DNA of 64,000 nt. It comes from Trissonchulus latispiculum. Taxonomy: Eukaryota; Nematoda; Enoplea; Enoplida; Ironidae. The position numbers and the translations under genes were made by a program. The notes under the pieces are model-generated. The model was not told the origin of the DNA and ran no database searches. It worked only from the letters and a program-made list of their open reading frames with translations. Of the stretch, positions 1-11,097 are shown in pieces. The DNA lies in NCBI GenBank assembly GCA_030248195.1, contig JASAND010006313.1:45707-109706 (forward strand), given 5' to 3'. Each line of letters begins with the position of its first letter. Position 1 is the first letter of the stretch.

Positions 1-79
1 CTGAGTGTTCATGGTTGTCATCGTGGTTGGTGCGCTGCCGCCCTTTGACACAATGGCCTGAATAAGCTCCTTCGCGCGT
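1..79 (-). CDS. FUBP: FUBP-like exon 7 (partial at the window edge)
   Basis: Acceptor TTACTCATTTCAG at 80-81. It encodes RAKELIQAIVSKGG, the C-terminal helix of KH1, then SAPTTMTTMNTQ, an inter-domain linker. The exon is open to the left edge, so its donor is outside the window. Confidence 0.85.
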
Positions 80-3000
80 CTGAAATGAGTAAGAGAATAA
101 GAATACTAAAAAATTACAAACCACTAAAAAATAATATACAACTAGGAAAAAATCACAGAAAATGTACAACTCATCATACGCAGACATCTCAATCATTTAT
201 ACAGATTTCGAAAGAATGCAACTTTCAAGTCGTTTACTTACTCAATTGCAGACTTGGTTCCCGTTAGTGTACACTGACGGTCAGGCATACCATTGCTGTC
301 TAAAATAAATTATGAACAAATATGTTTGAAATTGTCAATTATCTCATGATTCTTTGAAAAGGCTAGGGATCAATTAGCATCGAACTTAAGGTGCTGGTAT
401 CCTGTACTTTTGTGATGATTTTCGAAACGCTATAACTTTCGCAATTTTGGGAGTTGGAAAGAGCTTTATACCAGGGTAATTTTTACAGGGGGGGGCCCAG
501 AAATTGACCTTCCCCCCCTCCCAAAAATGCCTTCCCCCCGAAATCGCTCCTCCCGGGATTTTTGCTCCCCCCCCCCCTGTTTTTTGGGATTTTTTGGAGG
601 CCCAAATTTTTGCCAAAAATAGGCCAGTTTTCAAAAATTTTCCGGGTTCACCGGAGATTTTTTCGAAATAGCTATTTTTAGCTTAAATCCTGGCAGTTTT
701 TGAGAACTTTTTGCGTTTCACCATGCAAAATACGCCAAAAAATACCATTGTTTGGCTCATTTTTGCAAAAAAAATCTCCCCCCCCCCCGAAAATTTCTTC
801 CCCCCCCCGGGAAGCCCCCCCCCGGAAAATATCCCTAAAAAATACCCTGTTATACGGCGTTTTAAAGCTTATATTATATAATCAATCTGTACATTCACAT
901 GAGCTTCCGAAACAAGCAAAATTAGCAATAAAATTGCAAAAATTTTCGGAAATGCTGACGGGAACGTCTGATAGGCTGAATATAACATCGATTTCTCAAA
1001 ACTGTAGAATCGGCCAAAATTTTTGTTGTGCCTCCGCTAAAAAGTTCAGCGGGCCAGCGGGAGGGGGCAACCTGGGGATTTCGACATCCCCAAAAACGCT
1101 GCTGTGAGGAAACTGGAAAATTTCAAATTTTTAGGATTCGGTCAAAAATGTCGTAACTTTCAGGCTTGGTCGAAATTGTTTAATCTAGAATCGTTCATTT
1201 TGCTTCAAAAATTAAATCTTTGAGCACTACTTACGTAAGCTTAAGTTATAGCAGAGTACGTAAGAAACAGGCCTTGTCTGGTATGTTTAGCGATTCTAGA
1301 CCATACATGTGCTGGGGGTTCACCCTCCTCCTAGAATCCGGTTTTTTCGCTCTTTTTGGCCTAAAAACGGAAAAATCCGGTTTTTTGTCACACCCCCCAA
1401 ACCTTACCCTCCAGCACATCATGTCTGTTCTAGACCACCCGAGTCTATCCACCAACTTTTTAAAAGTAACCACGGAGAGATGTAAAGATTGTGGCCGCGG
1501 GGATTCGAATGTGAAACAGCAGATCCGAGGAAAAAGACCTAACTACTAAGTCTCGTCTAGTGTAAGTGCGGCAATGCGGTCAGTTATAAGTATATAAATA
1601 CACATTTATTATTACCAGGTGCCATCTGTATTCTACATTGTGATCCAGACTGAATATTGCTGATCTGTTCTCCGCCACGCCCAATAACTGAAACAGATAA
1701 AAACCGCACAATTATATATACATTAAGTACAGTGTACGTAGGTGCATTTACGTATATACTTTTCTGGTGTATATACTTTAGTAAAGGGTGAACTCGGAAC
1801 TCGACTGACCCTTCTCAAGTACAGAAGGACATCTCCTTCAACTCAACCCATTCCCGCTTTTTCGGGCTTCCCACTATCGGGTCGCCAACAGAAAGAAATC
1901 CAGAATTTGAGAAATTTAAGAGCATGTGTTCAAACGTTGTGCACCGAGTCGCCGGAATCTTTTTAGTTTTTCTATATTCTATTCTCCGCCCAGCTTATCC
2001 ACCTCAGGCAAACTCGGCTTCGTCAATAGTAGATCAAATGGTTCCACCTTGGCCTATAATGGCACGATTTGGAAGTAAAACGCCATAGCGGAGCTACAAC
2101 ACTGATTCTTAATAGTGCTCGTAATTCGTATGTACGGTAGTCTTCATCTGAAAGTACTATGTATTAATACGTAATATTACCTACGTACTATACATCTTTA
2201 TTTTTAGTGGGAGGAGGCCCGCTCGGCGACCTCCCCGTCCATTCGAGGTGTCCTACATAAATACCATTTGAAATTTTCGAAAAATTGTCCGGTTTCGCCG
2301 AAGTTATAACGCAATTTTAACTATTTTATCCTAAAAATATCGAAAGTAAGCCATTTTGGCAGTTTTTACACATAAAAACGTAAAACTTCAACGTTTTTCA
2401 AACTATCGTGAGTCCCTCCAAATCGCCGAAAAATAAGCCAGTTACGCAGAAAAAATGATTGTTGTAAAAGTCATTACTAGCAATATGACGGACAATGTAC
2501 GTACATAATAAAAGTAACATGTAATGTACGTGGTTGAAGGATTTAACACGCTCTTTGAATAAAACCCTTAAACCATACGTACAGTTTTGTCAGCTGTAAA
2601 CAATAAAATGGTGTCCTCGGCAACCGTCATGCCACGGCAGCACGCATACCGCCGTTGTCAAGAATGGCACTCTTCTCGCTCCTACGATTCTACACTAAAG
2701 TGGAACTGACTGAACACCGCTTCAGGTCACAGCCACCCCAACTTAGAAACCTACAATTTTAAAAAATTGGAAAGTAAAATATCCCATATTAAATGAAGGA
2801 GAGAAGGGTAAAAACAAATCTGCTTACTTAAGCCAACCATATGATCAGGAACTTTGTACTGCTCTACAATGACAGGATCCATGCTTCCCAAACCAGACCT
2901 GAAACATTATTGTCAGTTAGACAGGGTATTTTTACAGGGGTGGCGGCCCCCCACGGGATTTCGGTCTTACCCCTTAATGAGGTCTACATTTTTTCCAAAA

Positions 3001-6000
3001 ATGGCCAAATTTTCAAAAAATTTCCTTCTTCGCCGGAGATTTTTTCGTAAAAATGGCTATTTTTAGCTTAAATCCTGGCATTTTTGAGAACTTTTTGTGT
3101 TTCACCATGCAAAATACGCCAAAAAGTACCATTTTTGGCTCATTTCTGCAAAAAAATCGCCCCCCCCCCCGAAAATTTCTTCTCCCCCCGGGCCCGGGGG
3201 GCCCCCACCGGGAAGCCCCCCGAAAAAAATCCCTAAAAAAATACCCTGGTTAGAGACGGGAAGTTAGTCTATATCAGTTTAGACAAATTAATGAAAACTT
3301 GCAAATTTTTATTCGGTCCCGGACAGATATCGAAAATCGCCTCGGTTATGACACGCTACCCATCCCACATTTTCTTATGCAACAAGCCGCGTCTCTCTAG
3401 CTTGTTCCCTGAGCCCTGTAGCAGTGACACAAAATTGGCCTTTTTTGGCCATCTTAGCGATTACGCCACCTTTGCCAGACTATTCCTGTTGTTGTTGTTG
3501 TTGCTTGTTGTTGTTTGCCATACTACTAAACGCAGAGCTCCAGCACACATCAATTTAACAACTTACCCTGGAACGCCTAGTGTTGATATTGGGGCTCCAT
3601 CGTTGTTTGGTCTTTTAGCAACGTTGCCTGTAGAAAACATAAGCAAGAGTAATATATATAAATGATGAAACAAGCTACAATATAAATACGAAATTTGCGA
3701 AGACATAAGAATGCAACACATCAGCAGACGTTGAATTTTTGACTAGAGCCCTTCAGGAGTCATATACATACGTATACGTGTCGTGTATATATACGTATAA
3801 TTTGTAGATATATATAACTTAATTTTTATACTTGCTACATAATTCTTTAGTGATTCGTTCGTACTTTATTCGTTCGTTCGTTCGTTCGTGTTTATTTATA
3901 CAGGATATTTACGGGGGAGCGGACCCTCCCGAAATTGACCTGCCAATCTCCCCGAAAAATCCCTAGAGATATATATACCCTCTTACCTATACATAGGTAC
4001 ATACTAACTGATATTTTGCGAAAGGATGGGAGGATGTCAGGAGGAATCGGAGCGCAGCATTGAGACCTTGAGACAGAGTCTCCCGAATCGCTATTACACG
4101 TGATGATGGGGACCTTACTCTCTGCGTGGATACCCTCACTCAGGGTTTTTTAGGGATTTTACCCAGGAAAGGGGACTCCGAGGGGCCGGGCCCTAGGGGA
4201 GTTTTGTTGCAAAAATGAGCCACAATTAGTATTTCTGGCGCATTTTGCATTGAGAAGCGCTAAAGATTCTCAAACTTTTTTAGGCATTTTCAGGTAAAAA
4301 TATATCCGGCGAGGTCTGAAATTTTTTGCAAATTTGCCTATTTTTGGCAACAAATTCGGCTTTCCGAAAAATTCCGAGGGAGGAGCAAAACCACAGGAGG
4401 GAGCTATTTCGGGGAGGAGTTGAGGGAAAACTACGGGGGCGGTCATTTTCCGGGGGCCCGCCGTCCGCCTCCCCTCCTGTAAAAATACACTGTACACGGA
4501 TACCCCTTCAGTTTTTGCCAAGTCACAACTTTTGATTTATATAATCCATATCCGCTGCGAAGAGATGTGCAAACCACAAAACTGAACAAAAGAAGAAAGC
4601 GTTAATGAAAGAGTGTACCTTACCTTCACCGTCTTCCAAAGGTCTTTTTTCTCCGCTACCAATCTTTGCGGCAAGCTGGAAATAAAAGTACAAATCGCAA
4701 GGTACAAAAGAATGGAAGGCTATAAAACAACGACAGCAACTTCACTGTACACTTAACAGAAGTACGTATGTTTATGTCTAGTATGAACATTTTTAACTGA
4801 AGTATGCCATTTTTAAACATCCTTAGCTGTTCATAGGTCTGTTGGTTTATAGCGGTTTTCTAAGAGTTTTTAAATTTTCAAAAATTACAAAAAATTTTCC
4901 AAAATAATTGTATATAATACGCGCGACTCCCATCGATCCTGACCATAGGTGTAACGGAGATTTGGTGGAGGAGGGAACTTTTTTGGGGGCGGGGCCTTCT
5001 AGACACCTTCCCCTCAAAATATTCTATTTTTATGTTAAAAATAACATTTTCAGCAATTTCCAATGCCAAAAAACATGCAACAATGAAGTAATTTTAACAT
5101 CAGACACTGGTTTGGTTTAGGCCCGAAGTGACAGAAGCATTTTACTACGTTTAATGGACTGTACAAAAACGGAGCATTTTTATATAGCAAAACTATATAT
5201 ATTAACATTAATAATAAAATAAAATAATAAAAAATATTAACTCAACATTGATGCATCTTCTACATCATAAACAAATTTTCGCGCCCCCAAAATTTTGGCT
5301 ATTTAGATGATCAAAATTATTTTTCATTCAGCATGAAATTTAAAAATTTCTCAACGTCTGGGGGGGTCTGCCCCCAGACCCCCCCCCCCATTTGGGACAT
5401 AGGGTGTCGCTTTCAGTCGTAACAAGTCGAAAATAAGAACCATAGAACTTCCTCAAAATACCAAAATTTTGGCCAACATACCCAAATAACGCAGCCCCCC
5501 AGCTCCAACTCCCGCCTTACACCCATAGGTGTGGCTGGGAAAAAAATCCGGGGGGGGGGGGTGGTGGTTCCGACGGAGGGTAGGGGGTGTCGGCCAAAAT
5601 TGTCCAAAAACCCATAAATTTTCGATTTTCTTCCCATTTGTGGTCACCCTTTGGCCAAAAATCGGGGGGGGGGACAAAATTTGAAAATCTAGGAGGGGGT
5701 CGCCAAAATTTCTCATTTTGGTGGGGGGGTCAATCCCCCCACCCCGGCACCCTAACATATCTATGCTTGCACCTAAGTAAGATCCTGACGACCACCACGC
5801 ACAGGCACAACACCCCCCCAACACCAAACTTGTTCAAGGCATATATATATATATACTATATTATATATATACTGTCGGCAATGCTTAAAATTATAGTCAC
5901 TTAAAAATCGGCCAAGATAAAGTACCCTAAGAAATTAACCTAAGCATATGCAAAACCCAACAGGCAGAACAATTTTCTTTTGTTTTGTTTGATTTTACAT

Positions 6001-6095
6001 GAATTGAAATGAAAATAGCTTCTACTTTTTCTTACTTGTCGAGCTCTATTAAGAGCATCAGCAAAAGCTGCATTGGTTATCTGTCCCGAAGTCAT
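1..6095 (-). CDS. FUBP: FUBP/KSRP-type KH-domain protein, 5' part (7 exons, runs off the left edge)
   Basis: Single-stranded nucleic-acid-binding protein of the far-upstream-element-binding family. Known members act in transcription of target promoters and in mRNA decay and splicing. The spliced exons are 6036-6095, 4624-4675, 3567-3627, 2828-2898, 1616-1687, 242-299 and 1-79, all in consistent phase. The product starts MTSGQITNAAFADALNRARQ and continues LAAKIGSGEKRPLEDGEG. This matches the FUBP N-terminal box and the KRPLEDG element. EQYKVPDHMVGLIIGRGGEQ then leads into KH domain 1, whose GRGG loop is the GXXG nucleic-acid contact, and the domain closes with RAKELIQAIVSKGG. Vertebrate FUBP1-3 have four KH domains, so about three should lie beyond position 1. 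Introns are 0.1-1.3 kb and loaded with small transposons. The exons are too short to show as long ORFs. Family assignment is firm; which paralogue is not decidable. Confidence 0.9.
242..299 (-). CDS. FUBP: FUBP-like exon 6, KH1 variable loop
   Basis: Acceptor TATTTTAG, donor GTAAGT, phase 1 in and 2 out. It encodes SNGMPDRQCTLTGTKSAI, matching the P-ER-C-LTGTPE segment of family KH domains. Glu is completed across the next junction. Confidence 0.85.
472..849. mobile_element. Short DNA transposon, CAGGGTA ends, 6-bp TSD
   Basis: Terminal repeats CAGGGTA...TACCCTG are flanked by the direct repeat TTATAC (466-471 and 850-855). The inside is runs of G or C alternating with [11 protein letters not shown] sequence and has no coding capacity. 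It lies in FUBP intron 5 and is related to the elements at 2922-3248 and 4141-4491. A 6-bp duplication fits Dada-type transposons; that assignment is inference. Confidence 0.75.
1302..1427. mobile_element. Small hAT-type MITE, CATACATGTGC ends, 8-bp TSD
   Basis: The perfect 8-bp direct repeat TTCTAGAC (1294-1301 and 1428-1435) bounds 126 bp that begin CATACATGTGC and end GCACATCATGTCTG. Inside are two copies of a CCGGTTTTT unit around ACGGAAAAATCC. The same family is at 6758-6944, with a relic at 54950-55035. It lies in FUBP intron 5. Confidence 0.8.
1616..1687 (-). CDS. FUBP: FUBP-like exon 5, KH1 GXXG loop
   Basis: Acceptor TGTTTCAG, donor GTAATA, phase 1 in and 1 out. It encodes IGRGGEQISNIQSGSQCRIQ then MAP. 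GRGG is the GXXG loop that grips single-stranded nucleic acid, and CRIQMAP is the following beta strand. Confidence 0.9.
2828..2898 (-). CDS. FUBP: FUBP-like exon 4, entry to KH1
   Basis: Acceptor GTTTCAG, donor GTAAGC, phase 2 in and 1 out. It encodes SGLGSMDPVIVEQYKVPDHM then VGL. The YKVPD-MVG signature immediately precedes the first KH domain in FUBP proteins. A 6-bp-TSD transposon (2922-3248) begins 23 bp outside the exon, so the region upstream of this acceptor has been overwritten. Confidence 0.85.
2922..3248. mobile_element. Short DNA transposon, CAGGGTA ends, 6-bp TSD
   Basis: Second copy of the 472-849 family. The ends CAGGGTATTTTTACAGGGG and ATCCCTAAAAAAATACCCTG are flanked by perfect GTTAGA duplications (2916-2921 and 3249-3254). 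It shares the C-tract/AAATTTCTTC centre with the first copy. Confidence 0.8.
3567..3627 (-). CDS. FUBP: FUBP-like exon 3
   Basis: Acceptor TTCTACAG, donor GTAAGT, phase 1 in and 2 out. It encodes NVAKRPNNDGAPISTLGVP, a low-complexity linker with KRP, as expected between the N-box and KH1. Confidence 0.75.
3869..3889. repeat. TTCG tetranucleotide microsatellite
   Basis: About five tandem TTCG units in FUBP intron 2. Confidence 0.8.
3900..3985. mobile_element. Degraded CAGGGTA-family relic
   Basis: Starts CAGGATATTTACGGGGG and ends CCCTAGAGATATATATACCCTC. This resembles the two ends of the 472-849 family with most of the middle lost. No clear duplication is visible. Confidence 0.45.
4141..4491. 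mobile_element. CAGGG-family DNA transposon copy, inverted and diverged
   Basis: CAGGGTTTTTTAGGGATTTT on the left and CCTGTAAAAATACACTG on the right reproduce the family ends in the opposite order, with a G/C-tract centre. The 6-bp duplication is not clear here, so the boundaries are approximate. Confidence 0.6.
4624..4675 (-). CDS. FUBP: FUBP-like exon 2
   Basis: Acceptor TTTCCAG, donor GTAAGG, phase 0 in and 1 out. It encodes LAAKIGSGEKRPLEDGE, the end of the N-box plus the basic KRPLEDG segment thought to lie in the family's nuclear-localisation region. Confidence 0.85.
5340..5830. repeat. G/C-tract repeat block in FUBP intron 1
   Basis: Homopolymeric G and C runs (for example near 5356-5391, 5551-5560 and 5725-5732) are separated by [14 protein letters not shown] spacers and short inverted segments. 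It resembles the composition of the mobile repeats at 35.4-36.6 kb. Boundaries and family are unresolved, and the open frames here are compositional. Confidence 0.5.
6036..6095 (-). CDS. FUBP: FUBP-like exon 1 (start codon)
   Basis: ATG at 6095-6093 opens 20 codons, MTSGQITNAAFADALNRARQ, and the exon ends at a GTAAGA donor in phase 0. ADALNRARQ followed by LAAKIG in the next exon is the FUBP N-terminal box. No 5' UTR exon or promoter motif was identified upstream. Confidence 0.85.
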
Positions 6096-6757
6096 TTTTC
6101 AACAAATAATAACAAATAACAAGGAATATTTACTTAAATTTCGGCCAAAATGTAACGGAAACCAATTTGATTCAATTCAACAATGGTGGAACTTAATAGC
6201 TAAAGTATGATGTCTAAGCTAGTTCAGAGGCAAATGCACACATGATAACAATTACAATGATTATGCAGCTGTTAAAAATAATATTTAGTTCATTAATATT
6301 AAATTATATAGGACTATTCATTTTTATTTATTAGTTTTACTTTCTTTGTTGGCCCTATTCATGCTATTTATAATAGTTTTATTGTTACACTAGATAGTAA
6401 GCTGGCGTATAAAACCTGTGCTAATTAGACTTCTTTCTCTGTATGGCTGCAGGTTCATCGCATCGGAATATGAGTCAGGGCTGTGTTACGAGCCCTGCCA
6501 CCTCCAGGAACACAATCACCAGTTTGGGATCCGTAACCAGGATATCCAGGGAGGGGGTATGTCCCAGGGTACGCAGTCTATACGTCACTAATGCAGGGAG
6601 TCAAGCAGGAGGTGCTCCAGGGCTTCTCTGCTTCTCCGCATGGAGGACAGGCAGGACTTGTAGCCTGACCTATGTGGTGCCTGTAGGCTGCCAACAGGCT
6701 GCAGTGGCCTCCTGAGCGCAGTTGGGCCAGAATCCTCTGTTTTTGGACAGTCCGGCC

Positions 6758-6944
6758 CAGACATGTGCAAGAGGGGAAATTCTGGGGGGGGGGGAATCCG
6801 ATGACCCCCGGAAAACCGGAGTTTTCCGGTTTTCTGTCCAAAAAAACGGAAAAATCCGGATTCTGGGGGGTGAGGGACCCCTTGGGGAGGTGAGGTCCAG
6901 GTCTGGGGGGGTGAAGCCCTCCCACCCCCCCAAGCACATGTATG
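6758..6944. mobile_element. hAT-type MITE inserted in the non-LTR element
   Basis: CAGACATGTGC at the left end and GCACATGTATG at the right are the ends of the 1302-1427 family. Flanks GTCCGGCC and GCCTGGCC match at 6 of 8 positions, a decayed 8-bp duplication. The host retrotransposon's C-terminal frame resumes on both sides. Confidence 0.7.
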
Positions 6945-7210
6945 GCCTGGCCTCCTTCTCGTCACTGATTGATTGTAGTAGTGGGTTTATTTTCCGTACA
7001 AGTGGTTGGTCAATACTGGTTCTCCAGTGTTCTGCCGTCTTCCGATATACATACATTTGCAGGGTGGGCAGATCCACCGGTTCGTCTAGCTGGGCAAGGG
7101 CTGATCCTTGCTTAGCTATTTCGTCCGCTTTTTCATTTCCAGGAACGCCGGTGTGTCCTGGTACCCACTGGAAGGATATTCTTCCGTCGGCTTCAAACAG
7201 GAGATTCCAG

Positions 7211-7821
7211 GGGCCAATTTCATAAAACTTGAAACTTGCAACTTGCATATGCAAGTTGCAACTTGCCTGTGCAAGTTACAAGTAAAGTGTTTCATAAACC
7301 TTCAAGTGATACTTGCGTACTTGCACTTGAACTGCAAGTTACAAGTCCGCAAGTTGCAAATTGTCCGCTAACACTTGCGGTCAGAATCTGTTTCATAAAA
7401 ATCGTCAATACATGCACTTGCAACTTGCACTTGCTATGCAAGTTGTTGAGTGAATTTTCACTGAACAAATGGAACAAAAATTGCTATAACTTTTCTTAAT
7501 TTTAATATTTTTTGGAGAAATTTTAGGACAATGCTCTTTAGATTATTGTCGTAATACAGTGTGAATTTCAAACAATTTCTTTCATTTTTTAAATTTATAT
7601 GAATTTTCAAATATTTTTGGTCAATTTTCCAAAGATCAGCTACTTGCTAACTTGCACTTGAACTTGCGTTTACAAGTTGTCAAGTCTTGCAACTTGCTTA
7701 GCTAATTTCCGCAAGTAGCAGGAAAAGTTTTATGAAACACTGACAACTTGAACTTGCAGTTCAAGTACAAGTGCAAGTTCAAGTGCAAGTGCAAGTTGCA
7801 AGATTTTTATGAAATTGGCCC
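7211..7821. mobile_element. MITE with GGGCCAATTTCATAAAA ends and 3-bp TSD
   Basis: The terminal repeats are flanked by CAG (7208-7210 and 7822-7824), and the RNase H reading frame of the host retrotransposon continues across, so the insertion is exact. The subterminal DNA is dense with ACTTGC/GCAAGT in both orientations, likely transposase-binding repeats. A 3-bp duplication with GGGCC ends fits PIF/Harbinger-like elements by inference. No coding capacity. Confidence 0.75.
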
Positions 7822-8830
7822 CAGATTTGCGCTTCCATTTCCCCTATGGCCGCTCCTGGTCCCTTTCCCAGCCTCTGTAGCGCCAGTCAGATTCGGGATT
7901 TTTCCTTACAGTCTGGTTTCCTGTAGGTTCACAATGTGGACAGGTTTTCCTGCTTGGTCCATTTCATTTAGGAATTTGTCTAGCTCAGCCTTCCTTCGAA
8001 GGTATATAGTTGCTGACATTCAATTGGAGAATGCGGAGCGTCGATGACCTGTTTTCCGGTTGTTGTTGGGGTCTAGTTTGCAGGCAGCTGGGTGGGGCGG
8101 TGGGGCAGGCGGTCGGGGTCCGAGCCCAGTACCTGTTGTGGCGAGTTTGACAGGGGTAGGGGAGGGCAGGGGAATACAGTGTTTGCAGATCCACGAATTC
8201 GGGATCAGTGATTTGATTACCGGCAGCGACAGTTCTGCGCAGTTTTTGTGTTACCATTTATCACAGTCTTGCAGAGCACTCCCAATCCGTCCAGGAAACG
8301 TTGCGTTCGCATTTCCCGCACGACTATTGGGGGGCATCGCTTGTTGGTTTGGGATATCGCGTGCCTGGATTAGGGTGAATGTCACCGGCTACCAATAGCG
8401 ACAGCATCAGTAGTGTAGCCAACGATACCGCTGCTCTAGGAACCAGCTAGCCGGACGGCTAGATCCCGTTGCCAAAAGCCCTAGCATTGACGTATAGACC
8501 GCAGATTTTGGCTCCTCCTGTGTATGGGGGCCGGTTGGCTTTTCCCACCAGCGATTGCTGAACCGGAGGGCCTGTAGGAGGAGCCACTTGAGACCAACCA
8601 GTGGAGGACGGGATCCACCCATCAGGGATCCTCTCCACCACGGAAAGGGGGCACCATTGAGGAGGTGAAGGTGAAAGACTTCTTCCTTAGGAGATATGCG
8701 ATGACAATCTAGAGATAGGAACTTCGTTTTTCCATGTAGTAAATAGCGATCAACACACTTCTTTGTCATGGTGTTTTTTAATCTTCTGCTATTCAAAATA
8801 CAATAGTGATCTGTGTGCCATTTCATCAAC

Positions 8831-11097
8831 GAATCAATTATTTTAAATGGGCCTACGTTCTACACATTTGATCTTTGATTTTCAAAGTTTGTTCCGTTTT
8901 TGATCTGTTGATTTTTATTAGCATGTAAGCTTCAATAGTACACATAGTGACTTCGTTTTACGACACCGTGACGGGAATCAATAGCCAACTCTGTTCATTA
9001 GCTGTGTTTTTAACAGCCAATGGACAAAACTGGGGACAATAATCAATTTTGAAGCTGCATTATCATTTTAGTTCCGAGTTTCATTTTCCCAGTTTGTGAG
9101 TTCCATATTTGGCAGAGTTCTCTATCTCTATCATCTCCAAGCAGAACAAATTTAAAACAATCCCAAAATCTTTGTGTGATAATTTGAAAATTTTTAATTT
9201 TTGCCGAATAAGACTCACAGAGTTGATTGAAATTAGCCAAAAATCTTATTCAATCGAACGAGCTTGTCAAACTGCATAATTTTGTTCCGGGCCAATTTTT
9301 TATCTTTTTTATCTTTTATCTTCCGAGAGATAATCGAGATTAATGATTTTTTGGATCAAAAACCAGCTGATTTCCAAATTTCCAGATTTTTGTCAATTAC
9401 TACAACATGTAACTACAACATTCGACAACGGTATAGCCAAACTAAAACCATTTACAAGCATATATTTTGTGCAAACATGAGGTTGATTATTTTAGTCCAG
9501 CTAAAGTTGTAGCTAAAACCCCGATTTTGCGAAAACTCTAATCTGTTTGTTTCTCCGTACTACTGCCGAGATCAAACGGTAACTATTTGACAGAAACATT
9601 TTTCGCACTATTACTGAAGCTGGGGGTCACTATTCTTGGTTTTTGGTGAAAAAACTTTCACAATGGTGTGTAGTGTGTTATTCTCATTTGAAGGGTCGAA
9701 AATCGTGAAATTTCAAAAATGTTCACTTTTGGATAAATTTCTCGGGTTATCGGTAGCTCTAGCGAAACCAAGAAAAATGGCCCTCGGCCAGACTCAGCAA
9801 GTTAGTATGGCAGGAGAGTGATGTTTGATCGATTTGCACAGGTTTCTGAAATCCTTGTTTAGAAAGGGTTTATGGTCTTCTCTGTGTAAATCACTGTAAA
9901 AAGTAGCAACATAAAGTTTAGACCGCATCACTAAAATGTACTCATTTTAACTTTTAAATTGTATCATTCACCACACAAGTCCTCAAACTGAGCAAGTTAT
10001 GACGCTTTGAAGATGACTGCGGTAAAGGTTATCAGCACCTTAAATGTTTGTTATGGGCAAGGCTTTCCAGTTACGTTACTACCCTTTGAAATTGTAAAAT
10101 AAATTTCTAGATTAGCCATTCCTTATTAAAAATTCTTCAGAACTCTTTGTTTCCATCAGTCTGAAACCAGCTGCATGAAATTCCATTGTCAAAGATATGA
10201 TGGAGTAAATCGCTACTGTTGTTTTAGCTTTGATGTTTCACTTCACCCATGTTTAAATTTCATGCACTTCTAAGGTGGCACTTTCTCTGGCCAGGTACCA
10301 TTGGTTAATGCCACAAATCAAGACGAACTTTGATGAAACTTTCCAAAGTAGGTTCTTTTAGCGTTCTAACACCCTCCGCGCATTCCCTTTTCAAAAATTC
10401 GACATTTCCTATTAGGACAGTTTTTATGAAGTTTTGACAGCTGAACAGGTTAAGGAAAGTTAACGGTTAAGAAAACGGTTAAATTCCAAGGGAAAATTAA
10501 GTTTGTTTGAATGCAGATTTTTAGTGTAGTTAGCGTGTTATTTTGCAATCGACAAATTTGAAATTGTCATGCAGACGTCAAACAGACGAAATGTTCCAAT
10601 TTGATTCGCGAAACTGCTCATCACATGACATAACATCTTTAGCTTTTATGACCGAGAGAATCTTTGGCTTACGGTGATGATTCCTTTTGGAGACATCAAC
10701 TTTGAGCTATTATGAACTTCGAACTTTGAACTTAACGTTTGGTCTTTCTAATGAATATTGAATATAACGAAACTAACCTTAGTTCTCGGAGATTATTTTA
10801 CAGCATTTTCGAAGTGATTTAATTTTCCAGATTTTTTGCAGACTAAAGTAAATTTTTTCGTGAGGCATCGCCCACATCATTCGATTCCACTATCAAATAG
10901 CTGGGGACCCTTTTTAATTATTATGAAACCGCTCTTCGTTATAAGGAAATTAGCTAAAATGTATGCGCAACTTGAATTTTGCCTCCTTTTCCCAACTTTG
11001 GCAAGCGACCCCTTTCGCTAGAAAGCAGCAATCGGGGCAACTAAAAAAGGGTCCCTGGGTATTTTTGTGTAAAACACGTCCAGTAAGTGGCAACCCC
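8831..11097. other. Intergenic tract without a supported gene
   Basis: AT-rich with no convincing exon on either strand. The segment 10316-10380 is an inverted, diverged copy of 14035-14097, and 10665-10690 matches 14113-14140 in inverse orientation. These are remnants of an older inverted duplication around the foldback element. Confidence 0.5.

Larger units (their letters stand above)
6441..8830 (-). mobile_element. Decayed non-LTR retrotransposon with internal deletion and two insertions
   Basis: Read on the minus strand, the order is: an N-terminal stretch near 8400 with LMLSLLVAGDIHPNPG, a 2A-like motif; a degenerate CxxC zinc-binding stretch (8300-8350); an AP-endonuclease start LRILQLNV (near 8010); and VNLQETRL (near 7915). 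The reverse transcriptase is then missing. RNase H follows, with ISFQWVPGHTGVPGNEKADE (7190-7120), then the C-terminal LRSG-LLAAYRHHIG-SPACP-CGEAE tail (about 6725-6610). Stops and frame breaks show it is dead. Two DNA transposons sit inside it (7211-7821 and 6758-6944). Segment order and motifs fit a Jockey/CR1/L1-like element; the exact clade is not decidable. Confidence 0.8.

Noticed and set aside
700..1107. 135-codon plus-strand frame
   Set aside because: Runs through a CAGGGTA-family transposon and the FUBP intron; compositional.
1485..1545. tRNA gene on the minus strand (TTCGAATCCCC B-box-like)
   Set aside because: No matching acceptor or D arm; too weak to call.
6588..7254. Long minus-strand frames read as a single novel protein
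   Set aside because: They are a retrotransposon RNase H fragment read into an inserted MITE; not a gene.
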